A stretch of 64,000 nt of DNA from Candidatus Hydrogenedentota bacterium. Its GTDB lineage: Bacteria; Hydrogenedentota; Hydrogenedentia; Hydrogenedentales; JAEUWI01. Positions 45,936 to 55,104 of the stretch are shown here, piece by piece. Within the stretch, counting starts at the first letter, position 1; each line of letters starts with the position of its first letter. The stretch covers positions 105,064 through 169,063 of the forward strand of contig JACPGE010000106.1 of assembly GCA_016182605.1 (NCBI GenBank), written 5' to 3'. The position numbers were made by a program, and so were the translations under genes. The notes beneath the pieces are model-generated. The model ran no database searches. It saw nothing but the letters and a program-made list of their open reading frames with translations, and had not been told where the DNA came from.

Positions 45936-47720
45936 ATGGCGGTGACGGAACAACAAAAGGTCGGAACGCTCGTCCGCATCTCCGGGCCCATGATTGAGGC
46001 CGATGGCATGCACGGGGTCACCATGGGTGAAATCCTGCGCGTTGGCAAGCTGGGTCTGATGGGCGAAGTTATCCGTATTGAGGGCGAAAAAGTCTACGCC
46101 CAGGTATTCGAAAGCACCGAAGGCATGTTCCTCGGCGAAGAAGTGGTCGCCACCGGCGTGCCCCTCTCCGTTGAACTCGGACCGGGACTCCTCGGCGCCA
46201 CCTTCGACGGCATCCAGCGCCCCCTGATCACCCTCCAGCAAAGCTCGGGGGACTTCATCGGACGCGGCCTCACCGCCGTGGCGCTGGACCGCACCCGCAA
46301 ATGGCAGTTCACGCCCACCGTCAAGGCCGGCGACGCCGTCCAGGGCGGCGACATCATCGGCACCGTGCCGGAAACCAAGGCGATCGAACACAAGATCCTG
46401 GTTCCGCCCGGTGTGAAGGGCGTCATTGCCACCATCGCCGCAGCCGGTGAATACGTCGTCGAAGACGTCATCGCCACCCTGCAGGATGGCGCCCCCCTCA
46501 AGCTCTACCACAAGTCGCCCGTGAAGCAGCCGCGCCCCGTGCACAAAGTGCTGCCCCCTACCGAGCCCTTCCTCACGCGCCAGCGCGTGCTCGATATGCT
46601 CTTCCCCATCGCCAAGGGCGGATCCGCCATCGTGCCCGGCGGCTTCGGCGCCGGAAAGACCGTCGTGGAACAGAGCATGTCCAAGTACTCCAACGCCCAG
46701 ATCATCGTGTATGTGGGCTGCGGGGAACGTGGTAACGAAATGGCTGAAGTGCTCACCGAGTTCCCTGAGCTGATCGACCCGAACACGGGCGATTCCCTCA
46801 TGAACCGCACCATCCTCGTGGTGAACACCTCCAACATGCCCGTGGCCGCGCGCGACGCCTCCGTATACACCGGCATCACGCTCGCCGAGTACTACCGCGA
46901 CCAGGGATACGATGTCGCCCTCATGGCCGACTCCACCTCCCGCTGGGCCGAAGCGCTCCGCGAAATCTCCTCCCGCCTCGAAGAAATGCCTGGCGAAGAA
47001 GGCTACCCGACCTACCTTTCCGAGCGCATCGCGGCCTTCTACGAACGCTGCGGCAACGTCATTACCATCGGCAGTCACACCAGCACCGACACGCCCCGCA
47101 AGGGCTCGCTCACCGCGGTCGGCGCCGTGTCGCCCCCCGGCGGCGACTTCTCCGAACCCGTTACGCAGACCTCCATGCGCGTGTCCGGCGCCCTCTGGGC
47201 TCTCGACGCCGCCTTGGCCTACCGCCGTCACTATCCCAGCTTGAACTGGAACAAGAGCTACTCGCTCTATTTCGACGGACTCAAGGGCTGGTTCGACGAA
47301 AACGCCCCCCAGGGCTGGATCATGCGCCGCCAGCAGGCCGCCACGCTCCTCCAGCGCGAAACCGAATTGCAGGATATCGTTCAACTCGTCGGGCCCGACG
47401 CTCTCCAGGATCAGGAACGCCTCATCCTCGAAGTCGCCCGCATGATCCGCGAAATCTTCCTGCAGCAGAGCGCCTTCTCCGAAAACGACGCTGCCTGCCA
47501 GTTGCCCAAGACCTTCGGGCTCCTCGAAATGATTCTCGTGTACAAAGAAGAGTGTGAGCGCGCCATCCATCGGGAAATCGCTCTGAATCGAATCACGGCA
47601 GTACCCCTCCGCGAAGACATCGCACGCATGAAGGAAGAGCCCAATGACGGCTTTACCGAGAAGAAAGATGCGATGCTCGAAAAAATCAAGCAGGTCCTCG
47701 GCGGCCTGGAAGCCAAATAA
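45936..47720 (+). CDS. atpA: V/A-type ATPase catalytic subunit A
   Basis: The 594-aa protein carries the catalytic nucleotide site: the Walker A loop in KGGSAIVPGGFGAGKTVVEQ, the B motif in GYDVALMADSTSRWAEALRE, SRLEEMPGEEGYPTYLSERI and the C-terminal helical domain (YLLQRETE-like LLQRETELQDIVQLVGPDAL). It also has the about 90-residue non-homologous region near residues 115-210 that marks the A subunit (GVKGVIATIAAAGEYVVEDV). Three A and three B subunits form the ATP-hydrolysing or ATP-synthesising hexamer. Length matches bacterial V/A-type A (580-600 aa). Confidence 0.97.
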   Translation: MAVTEQQKVGTLVRISGPMIEADGMHGVTMGEILRVGKLGLMGEVIRIEGEKVYAQVFESTEGMFLGEEVVATGVPLSVELGPGLLGATFDGIQRPLITLQQSSGDFIGRGLTAVALDRTRKWQFTPTVKAGDAVQGGDIIGTVPETKAIEHKILVPPGVKGVIATIAAAGEYVVEDVIATLQDGAPLKLYHKSPVKQPRPVHKVLPPTEPFLTRQRVLDMLFPIAKGGSAIVPGGFGAGKTVVEQSMSKYSNAQIIVYVGCGERGNEMAEVLTEFPELIDPNTGDSLMNRTILVVNTSNMPVAARDASVYTGITLAEYYRDQGYDVALMADSTSRWAEALREISSRLEEMPGEEGYPTYLSERIAAFYERCGNVITIGSHTSTDTPRKGSLTAVGAVSPPGGDFSEPVTQTSMRVSGALWALDAALAYRRHYPSLNWNKSYSLYFDGLKGWFDENAPQGWIMRRQQAATLLQRETELQDIVQLVGPDALQDQERLILEVARMIREIFLQQSAFSENDAACQLPKTFGLLEMILVYKEECERAIHREIALNRITAVPLREDIARMKEEPNDGFTEKKDAMLEKIKQVLGGLEAK

Positions 47721-47738
47721 GGAAGAGGTTGTAAGACT

Positions 47739-49187
47739 ATGAGCCAAACAAACACCTCAGAAATGCTCCACAAGGAGTACTGGGACCTGACGTATATTTC
47801 GGGTCCGTTGGTCTTCCTGAAGAACGGGGATCGCTTTCCTACCGGCGCCATTCTCGACGTGCACCTCGCCACCGGCGAAGTGCGCCAGGGACAGATCCTC
47901 GAAGCCACCAAGACCCACGCGGTCTTGCAGTTGCTTCAGGGTACCCGCGGCGTCGACATTCAGGGCACCTCGGTCTCCCTCAAGGCGGATGCGGCCCGTG
48001 TCGCCTGCTCGGTGGACGTCATCGGTCGCCGATTCAACGGCACCGGGATCCCCATCGACGGGCTGCCCCCCATCGTCCCCGAGAAGGAACTCGAAATCGT
48101 CGGCAGCGCCATCAACCCGGTGTCGCGCAACGCCCCGAACGATTTCATCGAGACCGGCATCTCCACCATCGACGGTTTCAACACCCTCGTTCGTGGCCAG
48201 AAGCTCCCGATCTTCCTGGGCTCCGGTCTTCCCGGGAACGAAATCGCCAACATGATCGTGCAGAACGCCGGTACCAAGGGCGACGATACGCCCTTCGTGA
48301 CCGTCTTTGCGGCCATGGGCATCACGGCGCGCGAAACCCAGTACTTCCTGCGCTCCTTCGAAGAAGGCGGCAAGGGCTCCCAGGTCGTGGCCTTCATCAA
48401 CCAGGCCGACGACCCCGCCATCGAACGTCTCTTCGCACCGCGCTGCGCCCTTACCGTCGCAGAATACCTGGCCTTCGAAAAAGGCTACCAGGTGCTGGTC
48501 GTGCTCACCGACTTGACCAACTACTGCGACGCGCTCCGCCAGATCTCTTCCGCCCGTGAAGAAATCCCCGGCCGCCGCGGTTACCCCGGTTACATGTACA
48601 CCGACTTGTCCTCCATCTATGAACGCGCAGGCCGTATCCATGGCAAGCCGGGCAGCGTGACCCAGATCCCCATGCTCACCATGCCCGACGACGACATCAC
48701 CCACCCGATCCCCGATCTTACCGGATATATCACGGAAGGCCAGATCGTGTTGAGCCGCCCCCTGCACCGTCAGGGCATCTTCCCGCCAGTCGACCTGCTC
48801 CCCTGCCTCTCCCGCCTCATGAACAACGGGATCGGCAAGAACCGCACCCAGCCCTGGCACCGCGAATGGTCCAACCAGCTCTATGCGGCTTACGCCGAAG
48901 GGCAGCGTATCAAGAAGCTCATGGCCATCGTCGGTGAAGACGCCCTCACCGAGCAGGACAAGAAGTACCTGCGCTTCTCCAACGCCTTCGAAGCCCAGAT
49001 GATCGGCCAGCAGTTTGAGCGCCGCACCATTGAAGAAACCTTCAAGATCGGATGGAGACTCCTCGGCCACCTGCCCAAGTCCGAACTGACCCGTATCAAG
49101 CGCGAAGTGGTCGATGAATTCTATGTGGCCATCGAAGACCAGAGCGATCCGACCCCGCCGATCAAGACCCAAATCGAAAACGCCTGA
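47739..49187 (+). CDS. atpB: V/A-type ATPase regulatory subunit B
   Basis: The protein has 482 aa. It resembles A but lacks a functional Walker A loop: LPIFLGSGLPGNEIANMIVQ replaces the GGxGxGKT type. Other marks are DFIETGISTIDGFNTLVRGQ, QISSAREEIPGRRGYPGYMY, TDLSSIYERAGRIHGKPGSV and ITHPIPDLTGYITEGQIVLS. It fills the non-catalytic hexamer positions. It follows subunit A by 18 nt, with AGGAAGAGG as ribosome-binding site. It is somewhat longer than typical 460-aa B subunits. Confidence 0.97.
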   Translation: MSQTNTSEMLHKEYWDLTYISGPLVFLKNGDRFPTGAILDVHLATGEVRQGQILEATKTHAVLQLLQGTRGVDIQGTSVSLKADAARVACSVDVIGRRFNGTGIPIDGLPPIVPEKELEIVGSAINPVSRNAPNDFIETGISTIDGFNTLVRGQKLPIFLGSGLPGNEIANMIVQNAGTKGDDTPFVTVFAAMGITARETQYFLRSFEEGGKGSQVVAFINQADDPAIERLFAPRCALTVAEYLAFEKGYQVLVVLTDLTNYCDALRQISSAREEIPGRRGYPGYMYTDLSSIYERAGRIHGKPGSVTQIPMLTMPDDDITHPIPDLTGYITEGQIVLSRPLHRQGIFPPVDLLPCLSRLMNNGIGKNRTQPWHREWSNQLYAAYAEGQRIKKLMAIVGEDALTEQDKKYLRFSNAFEAQMIGQQFERRTIEETFKIGWRLLGHLPKSELTRIKREVVDEFYVAIEDQSDPTPPIKTQIENA

Positions 49188-49211
49188 TCCTCTTAAAGTT
49201 GAACGCTGCCG

Positions 49212-49232
49212 CCGGGGCGCTCGCCGCCCCGG
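49212..49232 (+). terminator. Intercistronic hairpin between atpB and atpD
   Basis: CCGGGGCG (49212-49219) pairs with CGCCCCGG (49225-49232). There is no clear U tract, so it may act as an attenuator or mRNA stabiliser rather than a terminator. Confidence 0.4.
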
Positions 49233-49276
49233 TGCTTTGCTGAAATCCAGACCGTAACCCCCATAGGTATGCTGCC

Positions 49277-49948
49277 ATGAGCATGGACAACATCGCACCG
49301 ACACGCATGAATATGCTCCAGTTGAAGGGGCAGATTAAGCTCGCGTTCGACGGCGTGGGACTCTTGAAAGGCAAGCGCGACGCCCTCATGCAGGAACTGC
49401 TGAAGCGCGCCCGCGAGCTGCGCGACATGCGCGACGAACTCCATAAGCGCGGCCGTGCCTCGCGCGATGTCCTTTCCATTGCGCGCGCCGTCCGCGGCAC
49501 CCCCGAACTCAAGTCTGCCGCCGTCGCTGGCCGCCGGGAACTCCCCCTCACGGTGCAGAGTGAAAAGGTCTGGGGGCTCAACCTCGGCGTGGTCACCATG
49601 AAAGGCATCGTCCGCCAGCCCGGCGCCCGCGGCATGGGGCAGTATGACTCGTCCGCGCACGTCCAGGAAGCCTCGGAAACCTCCGAGCACATGCTGGAAC
49701 AGTTGCTGCGCTGCGCCCCCGCGGAGCGCAACCTGCAGCTCGTCGGCGAAGAAGTAAAGAAGGTCAGCCGGCGCATCAACGCCCTCGAAGAATACCTTCT
49801 CCCCAAGCTCCGCGAGCAATTGCGCACCATCGCGAGCACGCTCGACGAACGGGAGCGCGAAGACACCTTCCGGCTCAAGAAGATCAAGGGCAAAAAGGCG
49901 CGCCAGAAAAAAGCTGCCCAGGCAAAAGCCCAGGCAGCGGCGGAGTAA
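49277..49948 (+). CDS. atpD: V/A-type ATPase subunit D (central shaft)
   Basis: The 223-aa protein consists mainly of two long helices forming a coiled coil: RMNMLQLKGQIKLAFDGVGL at the start with the usual LKxKRxxL motif (LLKGKRDALMQELLKRAREL), and EVKKVSRRINALEEYLLPKL near the end, the family signature VKKTxRRVNALE. The extreme C-terminus is Lys/Ala-rich (LKKIKGKKARQKKAAQAKAQ). It is the rotating shaft in the AB hexamer. Confidence 0.94.
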   Translation: MSMDNIAPTRMNMLQLKGQIKLAFDGVGLLKGKRDALMQELLKRARELRDMRDELHKRGRASRDVLSIARAVRGTPELKSAAVAGRRELPLTVQSEKVWGLNLGVVTMKGIVRQPGARGMGQYDSSAHVQEASETSEHMLEQLLRCAPAERNLQLVGEEVKKVSRRINALEEYLLPKLREQLRTIASTLDEREREDTFRLKKIKGKKARQKKAAQAKAQAAAE

Positions 49949-49951
49949 ACC

Positions 49952-50416
49952 ATGTTATTAAGCGAAATGCTTCGCCCCGATCTCATCAAGGTGGGGCTCG
50001 AAGCCGAGAATAAGAAAGAAGCCATCGGCGAACTGGTGGACCTCCTCGTGCAGCAGCACGAAATCTCCATGGCCCAGCGCCCCGGCATTCTCGAAGCCAT
50101 CCTCGAAAACGATGCCAAGTCCGGCGCAGGCATGGAAAAAGGCGTGGCCATTCCCCACGGACTCTCCGATCGCGTTGACGACATTCTCTGCGCGCTGGGA
50201 ACCGCAAAGAAGGGCGTGCCCTTCGATTCCCTCGATGGCAACCCCGCCAATGTGGTCGTGCTCTTTATCGTCCCCAAGCGCAACACGGCTCTCGAAGTGC
50301 GCACCCTATCGGGCCTGCATGGCTTGCTCACCCGCCCGGGCTTCACCGAGAAGCTTGTCACAGCGGCAGACGCCGAAGCGCTTTACAGGATCATTCAGAG
50401 CGAAGAACAGGCCTGA
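49952..50416 (+). CDS. PTS EIIA type-2 domain protein (PtsN-like)
   Basis: The protein has 154 aa. It is a fructose/mannitol-type EIIA domain: MLLSEMLRPDLIKVGLEAEN, then the phospho-histidine loop GAGMEKGVAIPHGLSDRVDD with H69, and NVVVLFIVPKRNTALEVRTL. No EIIB or EIIC domain is attached, the pattern of PtsN regulators. The gene begins 3 nt after the atpD stop and precedes the terminator at 50444, so it is the last gene of the ATPase operon. In Proteobacteria EIIA-Ntr regulates K+ transport and enzyme activity by phosphorylation state; what it regulates here is unknown. No EI or HPr gene is in the window. Confidence 0.88.
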   Translation: MLLSEMLRPDLIKVGLEAENKKEAIGELVDLLVQQHEISMAQRPGILEAILENDAKSGAGMEKGVAIPHGLSDRVDDILCALGTAKKGVPFDSLDGNPANVVVLFIVPKRNTALEVRTLSGLHGLLTRPGFTEKLVTAADAEALYRIIQSEEQA

Positions 50417-50443
50417 ACCACACAGAGAACCGCTTAATCGTAT

Positions 50444-50480
50444 GCCGCGGAGCGCTTCGGGTGTTTCGCGGCTTCTTTTG
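50444..50480 (+). terminator. Terminator after the V/A-ATPase operon
   Basis: A stem built on GCCGCG (50444-50449) and CGCGGC (50467-50472), with further internal pairing around AGCGCTTCGGGTGTT, is followed by TTCTTTTGG. It lies 28 nt after the PtsN-like stop. Confidence 0.6.
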
Positions 50481-50725
50481 GGTGCGCCCGGCAGGGCGCG
50501 TTCACGTGAGGGCGCAGGCAAAGAACTCCGAATACGATGCTTTGCAGGAACCGCCCTATACGAAACCGTATGTATGGCGGGGTTCGGCCTTGCCTCCTGT
50601 TCAAATTCCGGAACCATTGCGCAAGGCCCCGCGCGCATGCCATTATCATGCGGAGCGTTGTCTTGGCCCGGGCTTGGTTCCCGTTCTAGTGCATCGGTAT
50701 GGGCACGCAGCAAAAGGAGGCTCGC

Positions 50726-51205
50726 ATGGTTGAACTGGAAGTCCTCGGCGTAAGCCAGGCCGACGAACATCAATACCCCCTCGTGCTCCTGCGCCACGAA
50801 TCCCAGGTCCTCCCCATACTCGTAGGCATCCCCGAGGCCAGCGCCATCCAGGTCGGCCTCATGGGCGAAAAAACGCCCCGCCCCCTCACCCACGACCTCA
50901 TCTGCAACCTCCTCGCCGGCCTCCGTGGCGACCTCAAGTCCGTCACCATCTACCGCCTCGAAAACGACACCTTCTTCGCCCACCTCAACGTCGAACAGAA
51001 GAACGCCGCCGGACAGGTCGAACAGGTCCTCCGCATCGACAGCCGCCCCAGCGACGGCATCGCCATCGCCGTCCGCGCCGGCTGCCCCATCTTCGCCTCC
51101 GAAGAAGTCATGGCCCAGGCCGCCCAGGACGCCTCCATCCTCGGCAGCCGCGAAGACGCCTACGACGACGATGACGACGACGATCCCGAAACCGACAGCG
51201 ATTAG
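50726..51205 (+). CDS. Bifunctional nuclease-family protein (DUF151/BFN)
   Basis: The protein has 159 aa from ATG 50726, with AAAGGAGG (50713-50720) just upstream. It has the BFN/DUF151 core: MVELEVLGVSQADEHQYPLV, VLPILVGIPEASAIQVGLMG, RPLTHDLICNLLAGLRGDLK, and RIDSRPSDGIAIAVRAGCPI. Related plant proteins were reported to have DNase and RNase activity. The C-terminus is an acidic tail of seven consecutive aspartates plus PETDSD, uncommon in the family. It stands alone between the ATPase operon terminator and the convergent fadA gene. Confidence 0.9.
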   Translation: MVELEVLGVSQADEHQYPLVLLRHESQVLPILVGIPEASAIQVGLMGEKTPRPLTHDLICNLLAGLRGDLKSVTIYRLENDTFFAHLNVEQKNAAGQVEQVLRIDSRPSDGIAIAVRAGCPIFASEEVMAQAAQDASILGSREDAYDDDDDDDPETDSD

Positions 51206-51385
51206 GACAAGTTCTAGAGAACACCGGAGCGCCCCACCTTCAATCCTTCGTGCCCCTGCGTGGCGGGGGCGTCCCGCCCGCATTCCCACGAACCACGGGC
51301 AACTCCCCGCCATATACAGGAGTGCGCCGCCCCACGCGTATAGGTCCTATTGGCCTTGCTCATCCACTCGCCCCCCCGCCCCCCC

Positions 51386-51412
51386 TGTCATCCCGAACGC
51401 AGTGAGGGATCT
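51386..51412. repeat. Widespread-type dispersed repeat fragment
   Basis: TGTCATCCCGAACGCAGTGA followed by GGGATCT closely matches a short dispersed sequence (TGTCATCCTGAGCGAAGCGA-like) that I recall as common in many bacterial genomes. It is intergenic, next to the fadA terminator. Copy number cannot be counted here. Confidence 0.45.
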
Positions 51413-51458
51413 CAAAAAAAACCGGGGATACCGCCGCTTCCGCGTTCGATATCCCCGG
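51413..51458 (-). terminator. Terminator after fadA
   Basis: On the minus strand a 9-bp stem (CCGGGGATA 51422-51430 with TATCCCCGG 51450-51458) is followed by eight T (A run 51414-51421 on plus). It lies 20 nt after the fadA stop. Confidence 0.85.
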
Positions 51459-51478
51459 CACGAGTTCTCAGCTATTCC

Positions 51479-52639
51479 TCACTTGGAGAGTTCAAAAATC
51501 CCCGCGCCGCCCATGCCGCCGCCAATGCACATGGTCACCAGACCATACTGCACGTTGCGGCGTTTCATCTCGTGCAGCAGCGTCGCGCTCAACTTCGCGC
51601 CGGTGCAGCCCAGAGGATGGCCCAGGGCAATGGCGCCGCCGTTCACGTTGACAATCGCGGGGTCGAAACCCATCTCGCGCACGACGTGCAAGGTCTGCGT
51701 CGCGAAGGCTTCGTTGCATTCCACAAGGCCGATGTCCTTTGGCGTAATCCCCGCAATTTCGCAGGCCTTCTTGATCGCGTCGATCTGCGGCGGACCGAGG
51801 TACTTCGGATCGCCGCCCGCGATGTTGAAGCCCTTGAGCTTGCCCAGCGGCTTCAGGCCGTGCTTCTCCACGTAGGCCTTGCTCGCGAGCACGCACGCCG
51901 CCGCGCCGTCGCTGGTCTGGCTGGAGTTGCCCGCGGTGCACACGCCCAGCTTGGGCGAGGCCGCGAAGGCCGGCTTCAGCGCGCCGAGGCCCTCCATGTT
52001 TGTGCCGGGACGCGGACCCTCGTCCGTGTCGAAGATGATCGTGCCGTTCGGCGTCTGTGCCTGCACCGGCACGATCTCGTCCTTGAATTTGCCGCCCTGA
52101 ATCGCAGCCACCGCGCGCTCGTTGCTTTGCACGGCCCAGGCGTCCGCGTCTTCGCGCGTGATGCCAAAGTCGCGCGCCACGTTGTCGCCGCACTGGCCCA
52201 TGCCGATATAGACTTCCGGACGCGTCTCCGTCAGGCCGGGATGCGGCGAAGGCTTGTGGCCGCCCATGGGCACCTGGCTCATGGACTCCACGCCGCCGCC
52301 GATGCCCACCTGAAGCAGGCCCGCTTCAATCTTCGCGGCCACGGTGGCCATGCTTTCCAGCCCGGAGGAACAGAAGCGGTTCACCGTCGCGCCGGCGACC
52401 TTGTCGGGCAGGCCCGCGAGCATCGCGGCAATGCGCGCAATGTTCAGGCCCTGCTCCGCCTCGGGAATGGCGCAGCCGAACTCCACATCTTCGATATCTT
52501 CCGCCTTCACACCGGCGCGTTCCACCGCGGCCTTGATCACCGTTGCAGCGAGATCTTCCGGGCGCGTGAAGTTGAGGCTGCCCTTCTTGGACTTGCCCAC
52601 CGCGGTGCGCACCGCGGATACCACGTATACGTTTTCCAT
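51479..52639 (-). CDS. fadA: Acetyl-CoA C-acyltransferase (3-ketoacyl-CoA thiolase)
   Basis: This 386-aa thiolase shows VYVVSAVRTAVGKSKKG at the N-terminus, the acyl-enzyme cysteine in TVNRFCSSGLESMATVAAKI, NVNGGAIALGHPLGCTGAKL with the active-site histidine, and the second cysteine in GLVTMCIGGGMGGAGIFELS. It performs the last step of beta-oxidation, cleaving 3-ketoacyl-CoA with CoA to acetyl-CoA and a shortened acyl-CoA. It is 14 nt downstream of fadN on the same strand and followed by a strong terminator, so fadN-fadA form an operon. Length matches the family. Confidence 0.95.
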   Translation of the reverse strand: MENVYVVSAVRTAVGKSKKGSLNFTRPEDLAATVIKAAVERAGVKAEDIEDVEFGCAIPEAEQGLNIARIAAMLAGLPDKVAGATVNRFCSSGLESMATVAAKIEAGLLQVGIGGGVESMSQVPMGGHKPSPHPGLTETRPEVYIGMGQCGDNVARDFGITREDADAWAVQSNERAVAAIQGGKFKDEIVPVQAQTPNGTIIFDTDEGPRPGTNMEGLGALKPAFAASPKLGVCTAGNSSQTSDGAAACVLASKAYVEKHGLKPLGKLKGFNIAGGDPKYLGPPQIDAIKKACEIAGITPKDIGLVECNEAFATQTLHVVREMGFDPAIVNVNGGAIALGHPLGCTGAKLSATLLHEMKRRNVQYGLVTMCIGGGMGGAGIFELSK

Positions 52640-52653
52640 GCTCGGACCTCCTC

Positions 52654-55056
52654 TTAGTTACGCAGTGGCTTACCGGTCGTAAGCATGTTTTGTATCCGTT
52701 GTTGAGTCTTTTCCGTGCCGCACAGGCTTACAAAGGCCTCGCGCTCGAGGTCCAGGATGTCCTGCTCCGTCACCGGCGTGCCGGGCAGCCGGTCGCCGCC
52801 CGTGAGAATGTGCGCCACCTTCCCCGCGATGAACACGTCGTGCTCCGAAGCCCACCCGGCCTGCTGCATGCCCCACACCGCCGTGCGGAAGGCCGCGCGC
52901 GCGGGCTCGCCCAGCGCCACCAGGCGCGGAGGCAGCGGCGGACGGTACCCCGCAATCGAGAGGCCCAGGCACACGTCTTTCGCTTTCTTGATTTGATGGT
53001 CGAAGTTCGCCAGCACGATGTCGCGCGTGCGGAGGTAGCCCAGCTCGATGAACTCGGCCCCGCTCGTGCTCACCTTCGCCGTGGCGATGTTTTCGAAAGC
53101 GCGCCGCACATAGGGGAAGGCGTCGCCGCCCTCCACGTTCTCCGGCAGGTATTCCAGCGCGCGCACGAGCAACTCTTTCGTGCCGCCGCCAGCGGGAATG
53201 ACGCCCACGCCGACTTCCACCAGCCCCGCGTAGGTCTCGCCCGCGATCACGCAGGCATCCGCGTGCTGGCACAATTCCACGCCGCCGCCGAAGGTGTAGT
53301 GGTGCGGCGCCGCCACCACGGGCTTGCTGCAATACTTCATGCGCATGTTCACGCCCTGCAACCCGTCCACCGCCTGGGCCACGTGATCCCAGTTGCCCTG
53401 CATAATCTCGCCCAGCACCAGAAAGAGGTTCGCCCCGGCGCAGAAGTGCGCCTCCTGGTTGCCAAGCACGAGCCCGCGGAACTGGTTCGCATCGAGCAGG
53501 TCCACCGCCGTGTGGAGCATGGTGATCATCTCGGCGTCGATCGCGTTCATCTTCGTGTGGAAGGCCGCGCAGAGGATGCCGTCGCCCAGATCGATCAGGT
53601 CCACCGCGTCGTTCTTCTTCACGATGCGGTTCGGCTGCGTCTTGATCGTCGCCAGCGTGAGCTGGTTCGGATTCACGTTGACCGGCTTGTAGCCCTTCGT
53701 CGCGAGATCGAAGTACATCTCCACGCCGTTTTCCAGCTTGTAGAAGGAGCCGCCGCCATTTTCACGCAATGCTTTCGCAATCGGGGGCAGTTCCAGGCCC
53801 AGCGCGTCCATGCGCTTGCAGATGTCTTCAAAACCCAGGATGTCCCACGTTTCGAAGATGCCCGTCTCCCACGCGAAGCCCCACTTCACCGCGTTGTCGA
53901 TGTTCACGATGTCGTCGGAAATCTCCGGAATCCGGTTGCCCGCGTATTGGGCCAGGTTCACAAAGCTCTGGAACACAAAGCGCGCACCCTTGTCGTCGCT
54001 GTTGTGCATGATCTTCAGTTTTTCCTGGATGGTCTCCGCATTGCGGATCGCGCCCGTGCATTCGAAGCGCGGCTTGATCGGCTCGCGGTATTCCAGCGTC
54101 TCCGGATCGAGCGTCAATATAACCGGCTTGCCCTTCTCATCGCGCTTGTCGGTCTTCTTGAAAAAACCGGATCCCGACTTCGCGCCCAAATACCCCTTCG
54201 CCACCATCTGCTCCACCCACTCAGGGCCCTTCATCAGGCTGTGCCGCTCGTCGTTCGGACACCCGTTGTACACATTCGCCACCACCTTCACAAAGGTGTC
54301 CATGCCCACGATGTCCGCCGTGCGGAAGGTTGCGGAACTCGCGTGGCCGATCGCCGGCCCGGTCACCGCGTCCACCTCTTCGATGGACATGTCCGCTTCC
54401 TTCATGGAGTGCAGTGTGTACTGCATACCGAAAGTCAGGATACGGTTGCCTATGAAATTCGGCGTGTCCTTGGCATACACGATGCCCTTGCCGAGAATGT
54501 TCTCGCCAAAGGCCGCAATGTGCTGGATCACTTCCGGCTTCGTCGCGGGCGTCGGAATCAGCTCGAGCAGCTTCAGGTAGCGCGGAGGATTGAAAAAGTG
54601 CGTCCCCAGGAAATGGACCCGCATCTCCTCGTCCATCGCCTCCGCCATCGCACCAATCGGTATGCCGCTCGTGTTCGAACTCACGATCGTGCCCGGTGTG
54701 CGGTGCTGCGCCACCTGCGCAAAAACCTTCTTCTTGATGTCCAGTAACTCGACCACCACCTCGATGATCCAGTCGCAGTCCTTGATCCGCGCCATGTCGT
54801 CTTCGAAATTGCCCACCTCGATCATGTCCATGTTGGACTTCTTGTAGAGGGGGGAGGGCTTGGCCTTCAGAAGCGCCTGCTTCGCATTCTCCGCGATGCT
54901 GTTGCGCTTGGCCGGCTTGGTCTTGTCGCCGTCGGACAGGTCCCGCGGCACAATGTCCAGCATGATGCTGGGTATGCCACAGTTCGCCAAGTGCGCGGCA
55001 ATGGCCGCGCCCATGACGCCCGATCCGAGCACGGCGACTCGTTGGATTTCCTTCAT
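52654..55056 (-). CDS. fadN: 3-hydroxyacyl-CoA dehydrogenase/enoyl-CoA hydratase (FadN type)
   Basis: The protein has 800 aa from ATG 55056, preceded by GAGGAG. The domain order is dehydrogenase first (RVAVLGSGVMGAAIAAHLAN NAD loop, then HFFNPPRYLKLLELIPTP and DTPNFIGNRILTFGMQYTLH) and enoyl-CoA hydratase/crotonase last (EAHFCAGANLFLVLGEIMQG, VEVGVGVIPAGGGTKELLVR). This order, opposite to E. coli FadB, is that of B. subtilis FadN. It carries out hydration of enoyl-CoA and oxidation of 3-hydroxyacyl-CoA; the next gene, thiolase, completes the cycle. A promoter and TetR-like palindrome lie upstream. No acyl-CoA dehydrogenase is in the window. Confidence 0.95.
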   Translation of the reverse strand: MKEIQRVAVLGSGVMGAAIAAHLANCGIPSIMLDIVPRDLSDGDKTKPAKRNSIAENAKQALLKAKPSPLYKKSNMDMIEVGNFEDDMARIKDCDWIIEVVVELLDIKKKVFAQVAQHRTPGTIVSSNTSGIPIGAMAEAMDEEMRVHFLGTHFFNPPRYLKLLELIPTPATKPEVIQHIAAFGENILGKGIVYAKDTPNFIGNRILTFGMQYTLHSMKEADMSIEEVDAVTGPAIGHASSATFRTADIVGMDTFVKVVANVYNGCPNDERHSLMKGPEWVEQMVAKGYLGAKSGSGFFKKTDKRDEKGKPVILTLDPETLEYREPIKPRFECTGAIRNAETIQEKLKIMHNSDDKGARFVFQSFVNLAQYAGNRIPEISDDIVNIDNAVKWGFAWETGIFETWDILGFEDICKRMDALGLELPPIAKALRENGGGSFYKLENGVEMYFDLATKGYKPVNVNPNQLTLATIKTQPNRIVKKNDAVDLIDLGDGILCAAFHTKMNAIDAEMITMLHTAVDLLDANQFRGLVLGNQEAHFCAGANLFLVLGEIMQGNWDHVAQAVDGLQGVNMRMKYCSKPVVAAPHHYTFGGGVELCQHADACVIAGETYAGLVEVGVGVIPAGGGTKELLVRALEYLPENVEGGDAFPYVRRAFENIATAKVSTSGAEFIELGYLRTRDIVLANFDHQIKKAKDVCLGLSIAGYRPPLPPRLVALGEPARAAFRTAVWGMQQAGWASEHDVFIAGKVAHILTGGDRLPGTPVTEQDILDLEREAFVSLCGTEKTQQRIQNMLTTGKPLRN

Positions 55057-55104
55057 AGACGTGCGTCTCCTCTTCACGTGTCGTAGCGCTGGTCACCGGA
55101 AATA

